From: Chara braunii | Lineage: Eukaryota; Streptophyta; Charophyceae; Charales; Characeae | Reading direction: 5' to 3' | Length of the DNA stretch: 27,890 nucleotides | Assembly (NCBI GenBank): GCA_003427395.1 | Contig: BFEA01000124.1 | Span: 687,531 to 715,420, forward strand | In this document: one piece after another, positions 9,404 through 19,292 of the stretch | Position numbering within the stretch: the first letter of the stretch is position 1 | Layout: each line of letters starts with the position of its first letter | Translations under genes and position numbers: made by a program | The notes under the pieces: generated by a model | What the model was told of the DNA's origin: nothing | What the model saw: only the letters and a program-made list of their open reading frames with translations | Databases searched by the model: none

Positions 9404-10552
9404 ATGCGTCTCCTTTGTGATAACCAACCTCTAATCTCTTTGTTGAGAACAACAAACGAGCGAGGGAAGTGTTTCGAAGGGGTTTCGTGTTCCGCTGGGA
9501 ATAAGCGATTTCGTGTTTGCCTCGACCGCGCGGGAGTGGTTTACCATGTCCAACTTGTGATCAACGACAGTTTTTCTTCAATGTGGGTCCGGTCAAGTGG
9601 AACGAATGAGAGAGAAGCAGAACGGGACACGCAAACCGTGTGCCCCGATGTCCACGTCATCCGTTCCCGCCGTCCCAGCCACTTGCGACACGTAGCACGA
9701 CATGATGATAATGATGACGACGGTGACGAACACGATGATGGTGACGATTACGGTGGTGATGTTGATCAGGGCGACGATGTCGCTGACGATGATGACGATG
9801 TTGATGACGATGATGATGTCGATGATGATGTTCGTGGTGATGATGATTGTGATGACGAAGATGATGATGATGACGATGATGACGACGGTGATGACGATGT
9901 TGATGATGTCGATGACAACGAAGAGGACGATGGTGGTGATTTTGTTGACGGCGATGATGTCGCTGATGATGATGATGTTGTTGATGACGTTGATGATGTT
10001 GATGATGATGTCGATGATGATGACGATGTTGATGACGTTGACGAGGTTGATGATGATGTTGTTGATGATGATGTTGTTGATGCTGATGAAGATGATGATG
10101 ATCACGATGACAATGATGGTGATGATGATGATGATGATGAAGATGATGACGCTGATGGTGGTGGCGATGATGATGGTGATGATGGGGGCGATGATGATGA
10201 TGATGATGGCAAGCAAGAATCACGGGGCCGCTCGCGAGGAAAGAACGAGCGGGAATCAGAAGGGGACACAGAAACCATGTGGCCCAATGTCACTGACATC
10301 CTTTCCCTCCCTCCCCGCAACTTGAAACAGGTGGCGCGACGCGGCCGCTCCCATGGGTTGGCAAACATGCCTGACACGAGGGCAAGCAGAACAACACTTT
10401 ACCTTGAAGAGGGCACAGCGCACACGATGGCACTGCTCTTTGACGGCTCACAGTTCTTCGAGGAGGCGCAGTTCTTCGACGACGGCGAAACGCACACGAT
10501 GGCGCAATTGTTCGACAAGGGCTCAGCGCAAACGGAGGTGGCCACTTGCTGA
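9404..10552 (+). CDS. Possible Asp-rich repeat protein (382 codons), uncertain
   Basis: An ATG at 9404 opens a 382-codon frame. The middle (about 9702-10210) is a GAT/GAC-type microsatellite that translates to Asp with some Glu and Val. The case for coding is that modules on either side repeat at the protein level in the same frame. At 9602-9705 the frame reads NERE-AERDTQT-x-x-P-x-V...VAR, and at 10241-10342 NERE-SEGDTET-x-x-P-x-V...VAR. After the second module there is another internal duplication (TAHTMALLFD / THTMAQLFD). Against coding, the low-complexity core would be open in several frames and no known domain is present. If real, it would be a very acidic protein; if not, it is a duplicated segment around an expanded microsatellite. 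Confidence 0.3.
   Translation: MRLLCDNQPLISLLRTTNERGKCFEGVSCSAGNKRFRVCLDRAGVVYHVQLVINDSFSSMWVRSSGTNEREAERDTQTVCPDVHVIRSRRPSHLRHVARHDDNDDDGDEHDDGDDYGGDVDQGDDVADDDDDVDDDDDVDDDVRGDDDCDDEDDDDDDDDDGDDDVDDVDDNEEDDGGDFVDGDDVADDDDVVDDVDDVDDDVDDDDDVDDVDEVDDDVVDDDVVDADEDDDDHDDNDGDDDDDDEDDDADGGGDDDGDDGGDDDDDDGKQESRGRSRGKNERESEGDTETMWPNVTDILSLPPRNLKQVARRGRSHGLANMPDTRASRTTLYLEEGTAHTMALLFDGSQFFEEAQFFDDGETHTMAQLFDKGSAQTEVATC
9602..9705 (+). repeat. Direct repeat, left copy flanking the GAT microsatellite
   Basis: This segment of about 100 bp is homologous to 10241-10342. Shared blocks include AACGA-GA, GGGACAC-GAAACC and CCC-ATGTC. The two copies are in the same reading phase across the intervening trinucleotide tract. 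Confidence 0.7.
9702..10210 (+). repeat. GAT/GAC trinucleotide microsatellite
   Basis: This is about 500 bp made almost wholly of GAT, GAC and GTT triplets, with occasional GAA and GGT. The reverse strand translates to poly-His or poly-Ile and the other forward frame to poly-Met. Those are by-products of the repeat. Confidence 0.95.
10241..10342 (+). repeat. Direct repeat, right copy flanking the GAT microsatellite
   Basis: This is the partner of 9602-9705. The encoded residues are more conserved than the DNA (NERE-SEGDTET against NERE-AERDTQT), which is what a duplicated coding module would show. Confidence 0.7.
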
Positions 10553-11580
10553 CGCAAGACGCAGAGACGAGATGTCGAAGCGGAGACAACCGAACCACAG
10601 ACGACAGTTGTCGACGAGAGGAAACCCCTGCGCCCACGCCCACCGCCGCCTGGCGCAACAACGGAGCAGAAAAGGCGATGGAGGATGTCGCTGACGGGAC
10701 GTCGAGCGCGAATGCGCTCGTCAGGCTCGAGATGCGAAAGGGCTGCCCCAGACCCGAGGCAGCTGAGCGTCAGACTGTCGTCGCACCCCATGGAAAGACC
10801 CGCCTGTGTCCCCCCGCACGGCCACAGACCCTGCTCGCCAGCCAGGAGACGCGAATTGCCGCGAACCCCTCCAACCTCCCCTTTCCCCCAGCACCCCGCC
10901 CCCCTCCCCCCTCCCCCGGTTCTCCCCCCTCACCCTTGGAAAGTACAAACTGCCCCCCGTCGATACCTGAGACCCCCTCCACCGGGGCCCGCAGACCCGA
11001 AGACACGAACGCGAGGGGCCCGGAACAAGGGCCCGTTTTCCAATGACGTCCGGGAAATGCCAACCCATAGGGACGTTTTTGTCACATTTCGATGCACCAG
11101 GCCCCCCTCGCGACAATTTCGACGTGCAGCCACCGTTCGATGCGCGGATCGAACAGCCGCGAGTCGGCGTGCGGACCCTGCACAGAAATCCGAAACGGAA
11201 GGCCCAAGGGGCCCTCGTGTCCCGCGCGCCTACAAATACGAGCGGCGCCCTGGGCATTGACGATGCGTTTTGCGTTTTTTGCTGGGGAGATGCTGCCCGA
11301 CTGAAGCCACGCACCGCCACTGTCGTCAATAGCTGGCGCGCCATAGCTGGCACAGCCATTCTTCACCGCGCACGTTTCGTGGCAACGACGCACCCCACAT
11401 GCCCTCGCATGTCCCTCTGCCTACCAAGTCGCTGTCCACGTCATATTCGACGTCGCTCCCGATCTCCTATCTCGGAAGGCGCGACCGCCACCCCACGCAG
11501 CACCCTAGCAAACGCGAAGTGCACGCCCAAAGGTGGACAGAGTGCCTTCACGACAAACGTCGGGGTTCCCGTTCATCTTC
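10553..11580. other. GC-rich intergenic stretch with C-tract
   Basis: Several overlapping long open frames exist on both strands (for example 11043-11663 on plus and 10721-11359 on minus), as expected in GC-rich DNA. None has a recognisable domain. I see only composition here, with the C-tract at 10876-10934 as the most structured part. Confidence 0.4.
10876..10934 (-). other. C-rich tract, G-quadruplex potential on minus strand
   Basis: At least six runs of four or more C are separated by one or a few bases (for example CCCCGCCCCCCTCCCCCC). The complementary strand satisfies the usual G-quadruplex pattern. No gene context explains it. Confidence 0.6.
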
Positions 11581-11700
11581 TCTCGGCAGTTCCACACGGT
11601 GAGTGCGCACGCAGTCGGGATGTATGTTTGCATGTGCGCGCGTGCGAGGGAGGTTTTTTGTGACGATATGCTCGCGCAGATCGAAAGATTTCGTGGCTGC

Positions 11701-11894
11701 ATATGTGCGTGTATGTGTGTGTGTGTTTGTATGCGATTGTGTGTTTGTGCATGCTTCATTGTGTGTGTGTGTGTGTTCGAGTGCGTGTTCCTTTGTGTTT
11801 GTGTTTGTATTGAAGTGTGTGCCACACGTGCGAGGCAGGATCGTGCGCGCGTCTGTACCTGAGGGGCGTGTGTGTGTGGGCGCCGTGTGGCGGC

Positions 11895-11929
<35 letters not shown>

Positions 11930-11961
11930 TGTCTGTGCATATGTGTTCGCGTGCGTGTGTG
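11701..11961. repeat. TG/GTGT microsatellite region
   Basis: This is long, interrupted (TG)n, with the longest uninterrupted run at about 11895-11929. The Cys/Val-rich (plus) and His/Thr-rich (minus) open frames across 11503-12085 are translations of this repeat. Confidence 0.95.
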
Positions 11962-12144
11962 TTCGTGCGCGTTTTCCGCGGGGAGATGCCCGCGAACGTG
12001 CGCGGTCAGGGACGAACGTCATGGTTCGCCCTTCGATTCCGCTTGTGTGTGGATGTGTGAGGATGTGTGAGGAGAGTATCAACAAATGATTGCGCTCGTG
12101 CTGTACTCAAGTGGCAAAGCACGGAAGCTCGGATCGAACATGCG

Positions 12145-12660
12145 GCGACCAATAACGAAACACAACGTCATCGTGAGCACTTGCCATACCCGATTGGTTT
12201 TGTGTGCTGTCCCAATGTCATGTCCGTCGATCTGCCCAATGGATGATCAATCGAAACACGCGGTGGCAATTTCGACACAGCGAACGCATCCATCGACCAA
12301 TCGCGAAACACGATGAGATCACTCGCGATCGGATGATTGGTCGTGTCTGCCGTATCGACGTTACCACTGCGTATGTGTTGTTCTTTCTGTCGTGTGTATT
12401 CAGATCACTCGTGATCTGATGGTCGATCAGATCCATGACAATATGTACACCACACACGTGATGAACCGACCCATCACGAAACGCAAGCCGGCCACTCGCG
12501 ATCGGGTGATAAATGTTGTTTGCTTCCCCAACAACAGCGCCGCTGATCTGCCCGACGGATGATTAACCAATGCACAAGGTGACAACGCATCCAACCGACC
12601 AATCGCAAAACGACAGAAGATTACTTGCGATCGGATGATCGATCGTGTGTGTTGCACCGA
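12145..12660. repeat. Degenerate GATC-rich tandem repeat
   Basis: A unit beginning GACCAATCGCGAAAC and followed by ACTCGCGATCGGATGAT recurs four times, at about 12147, 12294, 12469 and 12597. Spacing is irregular (about 147, 174 and 130 bp). The CGATCG and GATC content is high and partly palindromic. No gene is visible between 12086 and 12860. Confidence 0.6.
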
Positions 12661-12860
12661 AGATCAACCCGCCGGCGAGCGACCTGTTTATTTATGCACC
12701 TGACAGTCCTCGACCGAACCGTCAATCGGTCAGGAAATCTGCCAGGATCAACTGATTGGTCGACAACTCGGTTGGCGATTGCTCTGCTGGTTGATCAACC
12801 ACCACACCAACCGTCAACCGAGCAGCCGATCAACCAATCGACTGTTCTGTGCTAATTGAT

Positions 12861-13215
12861 CGTGGAGAACGATCGCGGAGAATCCTCAAGGCAAATGATC
12901 ATGTGCACGATCGAAACCGGCGAACGAAACGCACAACCGATCGGAAAAACGTCGATCCACATCGAACGAATAAAAAGCACTTCGTCACAATCTTGTTGCA
13001 CATCGAACCTCGTATAACATCGAACCATGCTGCCCACGGAACCTGGCTCCACATCAAACCTCGGCGGGCGTCGAACCTCGTCGGACGTTGAACTTTGGAG
13101 GACGTAGGGTCGTCGAACGGCGAACGTTGAGCACCCACCACCCCACGCGTCGCCGGAACTGTTCTCGTGACCGGAACGTGGCCGTTCCAACCGAACTGAT
13201 CGCGCAATCAAACAC
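12861..13215. other. Non-coding stretch with short TCGAACCTCG-type repeats
   Basis: Short motifs such as CATCGAACC, CATCAAACC and GTCGAACCTCG recur five or six times between 12960 and 13095. No gene is supported. Confidence 0.4.
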
Positions 13216-13220
13216 CGGAA

Positions 13221-14190
13221 GAAGTTGGGATCCCGGCGGGCTTGTGCAGCTGTTCAAACACGCTTCTCAACCCCGGTGCGCAACCACAGCCAGCGACGTG
13301 GAAAATAAGAAGTCCGCCGGGATCCGAACTTCAAGAAATTGTTGGACGGCGAGTTTGGCAGACATGTGTGCATCTCCCACGCAATTTCGCCAAGTTCGGA
13401 TCCCGGCGAACTTCATGCAGCTGTTCGAACACACTTCGCAACCCCGGTCCCCAACCACAGCCTGGGANNNNNNNNNNNNNNNNNNNNNNNNNNNNNNNNN
13501 NNNNNNNNNNNNNNNNNNNNNNNNNNNNNNNNNNNNNNNNNNNNNNNNNNNNNNNNNNNNNNNNNNNNNNNNNNNNNNNNNNNNNNNNNNNNTGAAGAAA
13601 TTGTTGGACGGCGAGTTCGGTAGACAGATGTATGTCTCCCACGCAATTTCGCCAAGTTCGGATCCCGGCGAACTTCATGCAGCTGTTTGAACACGCTTCG
13701 CAACCCCGGTCCCCAACCACAGCCTGGGACGTGTAAAAATTGGAAGTCCGTCGGGATCCCAACTTGAAGAAATTGCTGGACGGCGAGTTCGGCAGACAGG
13801 TGTATGTCTCCCACACAATTTCGCCAAGTTCGGATCCCGACGAACTTCATGCAGCTGCTCGAACACACTTCGCAACCCCGGTCCGCAACCACAGCCTGGG
13901 ACGTGGAAAAATATGAAGTCCGCCAGGATTCGAAGTTCAAGAAATTGCAGGACGGCGAGTTTGGCAGACAGGTGTATATCTCCCACGTAATTTCGCCAAG
14001 TTCGGATCCCGACGAACTTCATGCAGCTGCTCGAACAACCTTCGCAACCCCGGTCCGCAACCACAGCCTGGGACGTGGAAAAATATGAAGTTCGCCGGGA
14101 TCCGAACTTCAACAAATTGCAGGACGGCGAGTTTGGCAGACAAATGTGTATCTCCCACGTAATTTCGCCAAGTTCCGATCCCGGCCAACT
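13221..14190. repeat. 171-bp satellite array
   Basis: The anchor GCAGCTG-TCAAACAC or GCAGCTGCTCGAACA occurs at 13247, 13418, 13679, 13850 and 14021. Spacing is exactly 171 bp wherever no assembly gap intervenes. Each unit has two copies of the dispersed GGATCC quasi-palindrome in opposite orientations, about 60-85 bp apart (for example 13309-13332 and 13392-13414). Long open frames with repeated FGSRRT or SSDPGEL motifs are translations of this satellite. Confidence 0.95.
13468..13592. other. Assembly gap (125 N)
   Basis: The unknown bases lie inside the 171-bp satellite. The anchors on either side (13418 and 13679) are 261 bp apart, which is not a multiple of 171, so the gap length is probably wrong. 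Confidence 0.98.
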
Positions 14191-15157
14191 ACAGGTTCCT
14201 GCTGGCCTGCGGATCCAAACCTCACTCGCACTATTCCTTGCACACTTGTCGAGTCCGGACCTCGGTGAACCTCGGATCCGTGATAATGCGAAGTCCGCTG
14301 GGATCCGGACTTCTACTGCACGGTTCCTCGCACAGACGTCAAGTTCGCACCCCGGCGACTTCGCTTGTCTTAATGTGCGGGTTCAGAACGCGGGTTTCTA
14401 GCTCCCGGGGTTTGGCACAACTTTGTATTTGAAAAAATGTGTAGCCCGCCGGTTGATTCTCTCCCACGCGGTCTCGAGAAGTTCGGATCCCGACGCACAC
14501 TTTCCGTGGATCCGGACCTTGCGTGGCAAGTTCGGACCCCGGCGAACTTCGCGTCGCGCATGGTGTGGGTAATGACTGTGTCCTTTCTCGCGAACGGGTG
14601 TTTGCCACAACATTTGTTTCGCAAAAATGTCGTCCCATCATCGGGTTCGCCTGCTGGGCCGTGGATTCGAACCTGCTGTCTTCCTTTCGTAATGCATGTG
14701 GCAGGAGATGTTCCTTTCGCAAGTTCGGATCCCGGTGAATTTGCCAAGTTCGGATCCCGACGAATTTGAGTTGTCTTCCTTTCGCAATGCATGTGGCAGG
14801 AGATGTTCCTGTTGGGCCGTGGATCAGAACCTGCCGTGCACGGTTCCTTAGACAATCGTAAATTTTGGATCACGGCGGACTACGGGTTCTATAAAATTCA
14901 AAGTCCATTGAGATCCGAACTTCCCGTGCACGGTTCGTTGGAAAACCGTCGACTTCGGACCCCGGCGTGCTTCACCTTTCGGGTGGTGCGGGTTCTGACT
15001 GTGGACTTCCTGGCAACCAGTGGATTGCTAGAACTTTTCATTCGTGCGAAATTGAAGTCCGCCTGGATCCGAACTTCTTGGCAGTTTTGGACGTCGGGTT
15101 TGGGAGACAGCTTCGTCTTTCTCGCGCAGTCTCGCCAAGTTCGGATCTAGGCGAACA
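14191..15157. repeat. Decayed satellite and local duplications
   Basis: Pieces of the 171-bp unit continue in diverged form, notably 15055-15157, which retains both inverted quasi-palindromes and the TTGG-CGG-TTTGG-AGACAG core. The segment at about 14675-14714 is repeated about 94 bp later at about 14769-14808 (shared TTCCTTTCG-AATGCATGTGG). Further GGATCC motif copies lie near 14290, 14479, 14528, 14721 and 14746. No gene is supported. Confidence 0.7.
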
Positions 15158-15305
15158 TGTCGCAGGGCGTGTTTGTGACTGGCCCGCGGGCCGGAAGATG
15201 TGAACACCGACGAAGCCGGTCACCCGAAATCGGATCTTGGGCATACAATGCGTCTAATGCCATGGGTCACACATCGCGAGACATGACGCGTTTACGAGTG
15301 TCTCC

Positions 15306-16361
15306 GTGCCCGTGTGTGTCGTCGGGCATGTGCGAGTGGTGTGCAGGTTGCGTGATGGAGGGGACCTTCTCGACACCACGCATCTTCGAGTCGATCTTCT
15401 CGAGACCACAGACCATGAGTGCCGAGACGCACATTCGCTTAGCAGAACCTTTTTGTCCTTGTGCAAAATCCGTGCGGCATTTCAACGGTGTGACGACGAT
15501 CCACGGAGCGACCGCAGAGGACTTCGACAAGACCCATGGATGACCGTCGTTCCGTGCAGGGATGCGCATCTTGACGACTGGGGCGAGGGCAATTGGGCGA
15601 GTATGGAGAGTCACTGCCCTTGGGCAAGCCAATACAAGTTCGCGAATATGTTGGAGTTCGGGGACCTCATCCCACTGCCTGACGCCGTCCTCGGACATAA
15701 GTTTCTGAACCATATGCGCAAAGCACTAAGCTGCATTAGCCGCTATTTCAGTCGCCTCGAGTACCACAACGTCAAGTCGTCGCCACGAACTTTGAAAGGC
15801 TTGTGGAAACAAGAGTTGGTGGACTGCGCCCGTTGCTGCTCGTTCCTGGACCAGTACCCACTCCGTGGCCCCGGGATTTCTCCACGAGTTGTGTCGTACT
15901 ACTGTGTGCAGTTGACTGTGTCCGGATCTGATTCCGCCAGAGTTCTGTGTGTCGCTGCTTCGAACAAGAGCAGGAAACTCGTCGACGCAGTTGTGCTCGT
16001 GTCGCACAACGAGGTTGTGATTGAAGGGTCTAAATTCGCGCCGATGCGTGGGCCTGAACGTGTGGATGGGTGGCCAGATTTGGTGATAGCAGGTCAGGTT
16101 TGAAACTACTCGTTGTGGCATGAGGTTGAGGGGAAAGCGGCTGACATACGAGACTGCATAGGAAACTCCTTGGCACGACCGGGGGTGTTTGTTAGGATGA
16201 AATACATGTCCGTTTTTTCGGAGATTGCATCGGTCGACGAACTGCAGACCCGCGTCTACGGATCGTCACTGAATGCTTTGTTTGGCTTCGGTTCACGACA
16301 TCGTCCCAAAGGATCCCCAAATGTCGCCGCATCCGAACCGGTCTTTAGTCCTTCTGTTTGA
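15306..16361 (+). pseudogene. Copy 2 of the unrecognised family, interrupted by one stop
   Basis: Homology to the minus-strand protein at 164-1012 runs from DPWMTVVP (Asp codon at 15531) to YGSSLNALFGFGSR near 16290. Only one disruption is seen, a TGA at 16101-16103. The frame continues unchanged after it into WHEVE, and the two copies align without gaps across the stop. The upstream open frame reaches a GTG at 15306, but those residues do not resemble copy 1, so the true start or a preceding exon is unknown. The C-terminal tail after GFGSR is longer than in copy 1 and unrelated. The family has no known name to me. The disruption could be a recent nonsense mutation or a sequencing error. A decayed 171-bp satellite unit lies just upstream. 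Confidence 0.65.
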
Positions 16362-17687
16362 GGGAAAAGAACGGCGAGGGACGAGATGCGGTTGTGCTGC
16401 CTAACATGTCAGATTTGTAGGACTGCAGAGAAGTGTGAGACTCCACGGTTGCTGGTACACGCTGCACCGCGCGCTTGTCGTGCAAATCCCTGGTCGTCGT
16501 TCGGTTCAGTGACATAACGAAAGTCATGTTGGACGTCCGTCTCTGAAGCCGTTTCCTGCCATGTCGTGCCCCGACGAAGTTCGGATCTCGACGAACTTCG
16601 CGTTTTGGCCTCTCCGTTAATTTGTCTCTTATGTCATTGGCGTCGGGCGGGCCGTGGGAAAGAACCATCACCGCGGAAGGATCTCCCCGTAACCGGTTTT
16701 CGCCCGTCCACCATCAACATGTGCCAAACAGTCGGTCACTGTCGTAGCGAGATGCCAAAAGCACTCTTAGAGATCCCCGTCGCAAGGTCGCGCGAGCTTC
16801 GCGTTTCCTGAAACTCGTTGGAGATCCCTGTTGGCGGGCCCTCTTGTTGGAAATCCCATTGGCACCGTGCTAGGACACCTTGCTAGGACGCCAATTTTCT
16901 GTCTGTCTCTCTCGCAGCCTCCTGAAGTTCGTATCCCGGCGAACTTCCTGTGAACGGGCGCTGGGCTTGATGATCCCCCGTAGATTGCGACACAAGTCAA
17001 ACCCTGATCCACAACTGCTCCTCCAGGGACTCTTTTAATGTTGTCGCGGCTGCTCGTTCGAACTTGGCTTCATCCAATGCCAAGCTGCGCATATCAGAAG
17101 AAGTTCGGATTTCGGCGGACTTGTCTTTCTCAAGCGGCCTTTTGTGTTAGTGCGGCCTTTCCGGGTCGTAGTTCAGTCCAATCTATGTTTGACTGGCGCC
17201 GTCTCTGCCTGCCGCATTTTTCTGAAGTTCGGATCCCGGCGAACTTCACGTTTCGGTGGGTGCGTTGGTTTGGCTTCGGACAGGCACCTTTAGTACGGAT
17301 CTCGGCGAACTTCGCATCCTGAACTGTCCGGGTTCCTATTGCTAAACGGAGGACACTGCCCCGTCCAACGCGGGCTCTGTGCGTCACCACCCGTCCATCC
17401 CCGATCGGGTGGACATTCATGTTTCGGAAAAAAACGACGTGGTTGTCGCCCGGCTGCATGAACCGTGTGCCCTTGTAAAGAATGATCTCGTTGAAGGTAA
17501 GAGGTGATTGCTGGTCTTCGCGTTAGAAGTTCCCGGGATCCGAAATTCGAGGTCCTCAGATAGCGTCATGTAACCGACGTGTTGAGGGCAAGGTGTGCCT
17601 CCTCTGTTTTTCGCCTGCGTTGTGCTTTGACTGCGATTTGACGCTCGCTCGTGTTTTATTTGTTTTCCGTTGTCGTCCGCAGATAAT
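16362..17687. other. Spacer / probable 5' leader of the large plus-strand gene
   Basis: No gene is supported. Six copies of the quasi-palindrome lie at 16576-16599, 16924-16947, 17100-17123, 17224-17247, 17291-17313 and 17526-17548. Just before the downstream ATG, a pyrimidine-rich run ends in CGTCCGCAG at 17682, which reads as a splice acceptor. Part of this spacer may therefore be a 5' UTR intron. Confidence 0.45.
17224..17247. repeat. Well-preserved copy of the dispersed 24-bp quasi-palindrome
   Basis: The arms GAAGTTCG and CGAACTTC flank a GGATCCCGG centre. It is one of more than 35 copies in the window and matches the consensus seen in the 171-bp satellite units. Confidence 0.8.
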
Positions 17688-19292
17688 ATGTCTTCGTCCA
17701 GGGGCGAAGGGGAGCCTGCAGCGACCTCCGGGATGGGATCTGGGAAAGATTCTACAAAACGGTCGTCTACGACCTCTAGGACGTGGTCCGACCACGCTAG
17801 GTCGAAATGGTTCATCGACTGGTGTTGTGCTGATGCTACGAACCCAGTCCAACAGCCGTGTGGTCCTGTGATCTTCGTCGAAGCCAACAAGCGCCGCAGG
17901 GTTCTGGGGGCTGTCTTACGGTGGGAGAATGCGAAAGGCAGTCGTCGACGATTTTACATGAAAAATGTGTACGGTTCGAAGGGGAACATCGTCGCCGGTG
18001 CCAAGGGGGCAGTTCTCGACATGTGTCTGTTCGAGAGGTTCGGAGCGGGTGCTGCGAACACCCCATTCTACAACGACCTCCGGCGGCAGGGCGGGTTGCT
18101 TTTGGGTCGAGAGTTCTTCGACCTGTTGGAGGACAAGGGCATCGCCCTCGACGTCCCTTGCGGAGTCGGTCCCGACCTGGAACTGTCAATGCCTTTGCAG
18201 CCGTGCGGCGGTTATGAGTCGAGCGGGGCAGCGGGGGAGGGGGGGGATCTGGGTTCCGGGGAGGCTACACATGTGCAGCGGGAGGATGCAAGAGGTCAGT
18301 TTGACGACAGCAAAGATGAGGCGACACCGTGTCCGCCGTTTTCGCCGTCGAGGGAAAGAGACAGGTCCGTGCTGTCCATACCTGGGGACCGACAACAGAC
18401 TGCAACGGATCCCGGAGAAGAGGGAGTGCTGTGTGGGTCTGACTTGGAGCCCGCCGAGGGCCATGGCGCGGAAGGCGAGGCCGTGGGCGGGGAGGGAGCG
18501 CAGGGCACTCCCGAAAAAAGGAGGGGAGAATGTCAAGAAGACTTGGTGGGCTCTTTGAAGAAACAGAAGACCAAGACCCCGAGGACTGCGGGAGAGAAAC
18601 GGAAGGGGAGGGGGGTGGAAGAGGGCCATCCGGGTAGCAAACGTCCAGCTTCGAAACATAAACAGCCTGAGTCGGGACCTTCTTCACCACGGCCTGCCAT
18701 CGACGTGGACGTCGGGTACTTCCTGGAGTACAAAGACGGCGTCAGGACAAGGCGGGAGTTTGAGATCAGCCCGGCTCAGATCGTTGACATAAGGGAGTGG
18801 GAGGATCTTTACAACCAGCGGTCACTAGATCCCGTCCTCGTGGAAACGGTAAGGGAAGCAATGCGGTCTGCGTTCGAAAATAAAGAACAGACGTACGAGT
18901 TGCCGGTCTTCAAGCTAGCACCACTGGGGCTTCAAAAACCAACTCCTGGGACCAAGGCACAACGTCTGAAGCCAGAGGAGTGGAAGGATGAGCTGGCGGG
19001 AGAATACTACTACTACGCGGTGTGCAGGCAGCACAACGCGGCTGCAGCCAGGTCGCTGCTCGGCAGCGAGGTGGCCAAGAAGTACAATTTCGAGCGGTGG
19101 CCGACACGGATGGTGTACTTTTCCGACGATAACTTCGAAGGGTATTTTCTTGTTATTTTACAGGACAACAAGAAGGACCTGAAGGCGCCTCCCAGACAGT
19201 TGAAACTTTCTATGAAAGACATTCGATGGCAGTGGAAGCATGACGGTTGCCCGAGAGCTGTGATGGGGAACCCTAGCGGGAAACAAGATTAG
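17688..19292 (+). CDS. ParB-like domain, N-terminal half of large broken gene
   Basis: The ATG at 17688 follows a likely splice acceptor by three bases, and the frame is open for 534 codons. Residues ~30-165 form a conserved-looking domain (KWFIDWCCAD, GPVIFVEANKRRR, RFYMKNVYG, GREFFDLLEDKGI). A Gly/Glu/Lys-rich linker without structure follows, to about 335. From ~338 to 510 the pattern resembles a ParB/Srx-type fold: SLDPVLVETVREAM, then YELPVFKLAPL, EYYYYAVCRQHNAAAARSLL (His at 449, the place of the ParB G-x-H-R box) and a VYFSDDNF...QDNKKD end. The usual Arg after the His is Asn here, so activity is doubtful. In bacteria and phages ParB-like domains are often fused to DNA methyltransferases, and such a domain follows here. 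The TAG at 19290-19292 looks like a nonsense mutation because plausible protein continues in the same frame. Confidence 0.6.
   Translation: MSSSRGEGEPAATSGMGSGKDSTKRSSTTSRTWSDHARSKWFIDWCCADATNPVQQPCGPVIFVEANKRRRVLGAVLRWENAKGSRRRFYMKNVYGSKGNIVAGAKGAVLDMCLFERFGAGAANTPFYNDLRRQGGLLLGREFFDLLEDKGIALDVPCGVGPDLELSMPLQPCGGYESSGAAGEGGDLGSGEATHVQREDARGQFDDSKDEATPCPPFSPSRERDRSVLSIPGDRQQTATDPGEEGVLCGSDLEPAEGHGAEGEAVGGEGAQGTPEKRRGECQEDLVGSLKKQKTKTPRTAGEKRKGRGVEEGHPGSKRPASKHKQPESGPSSPRPAIDVDVGYFLEYKDGVRTRREFEISPAQIVDIREWEDLYNQRSLDPVLVETVREAMRSAFENKEQTYELPVFKLAPLGLQKPTPGTKAQRLKPEEWKDELAGEYYYYAVCRQHNAAAARSLLGSEVAKKYNFERWPTRMVYFSDDNFEGYFLVILQDNKKDLKAPPRQLKLSMKDIRWQWKHDGCPRAVMGNPSGKQD

Noticed and set aside
9657-10223. 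Minus-strand poly-His and poly-Ile frames, and the plus-strand poly-Met frame
   Set aside because: They are other-frame readings of the GAT/GAC microsatellite.
11503-12089. Cys/Val-rich and His/Thr-rich frames
   Set aside because: They are translations of (TG)n tracts.
13221-14190. CRISPR-like array
   Set aside because: The 171-bp period has no variable spacers, and the context is eukaryotic.
13054-14401. Long frames with FGSRRT, SSDPGEL or RRDPNF repeats
   Set aside because: These are readings of the 171-bp satellite and its quasi-palindromes, partly across N.
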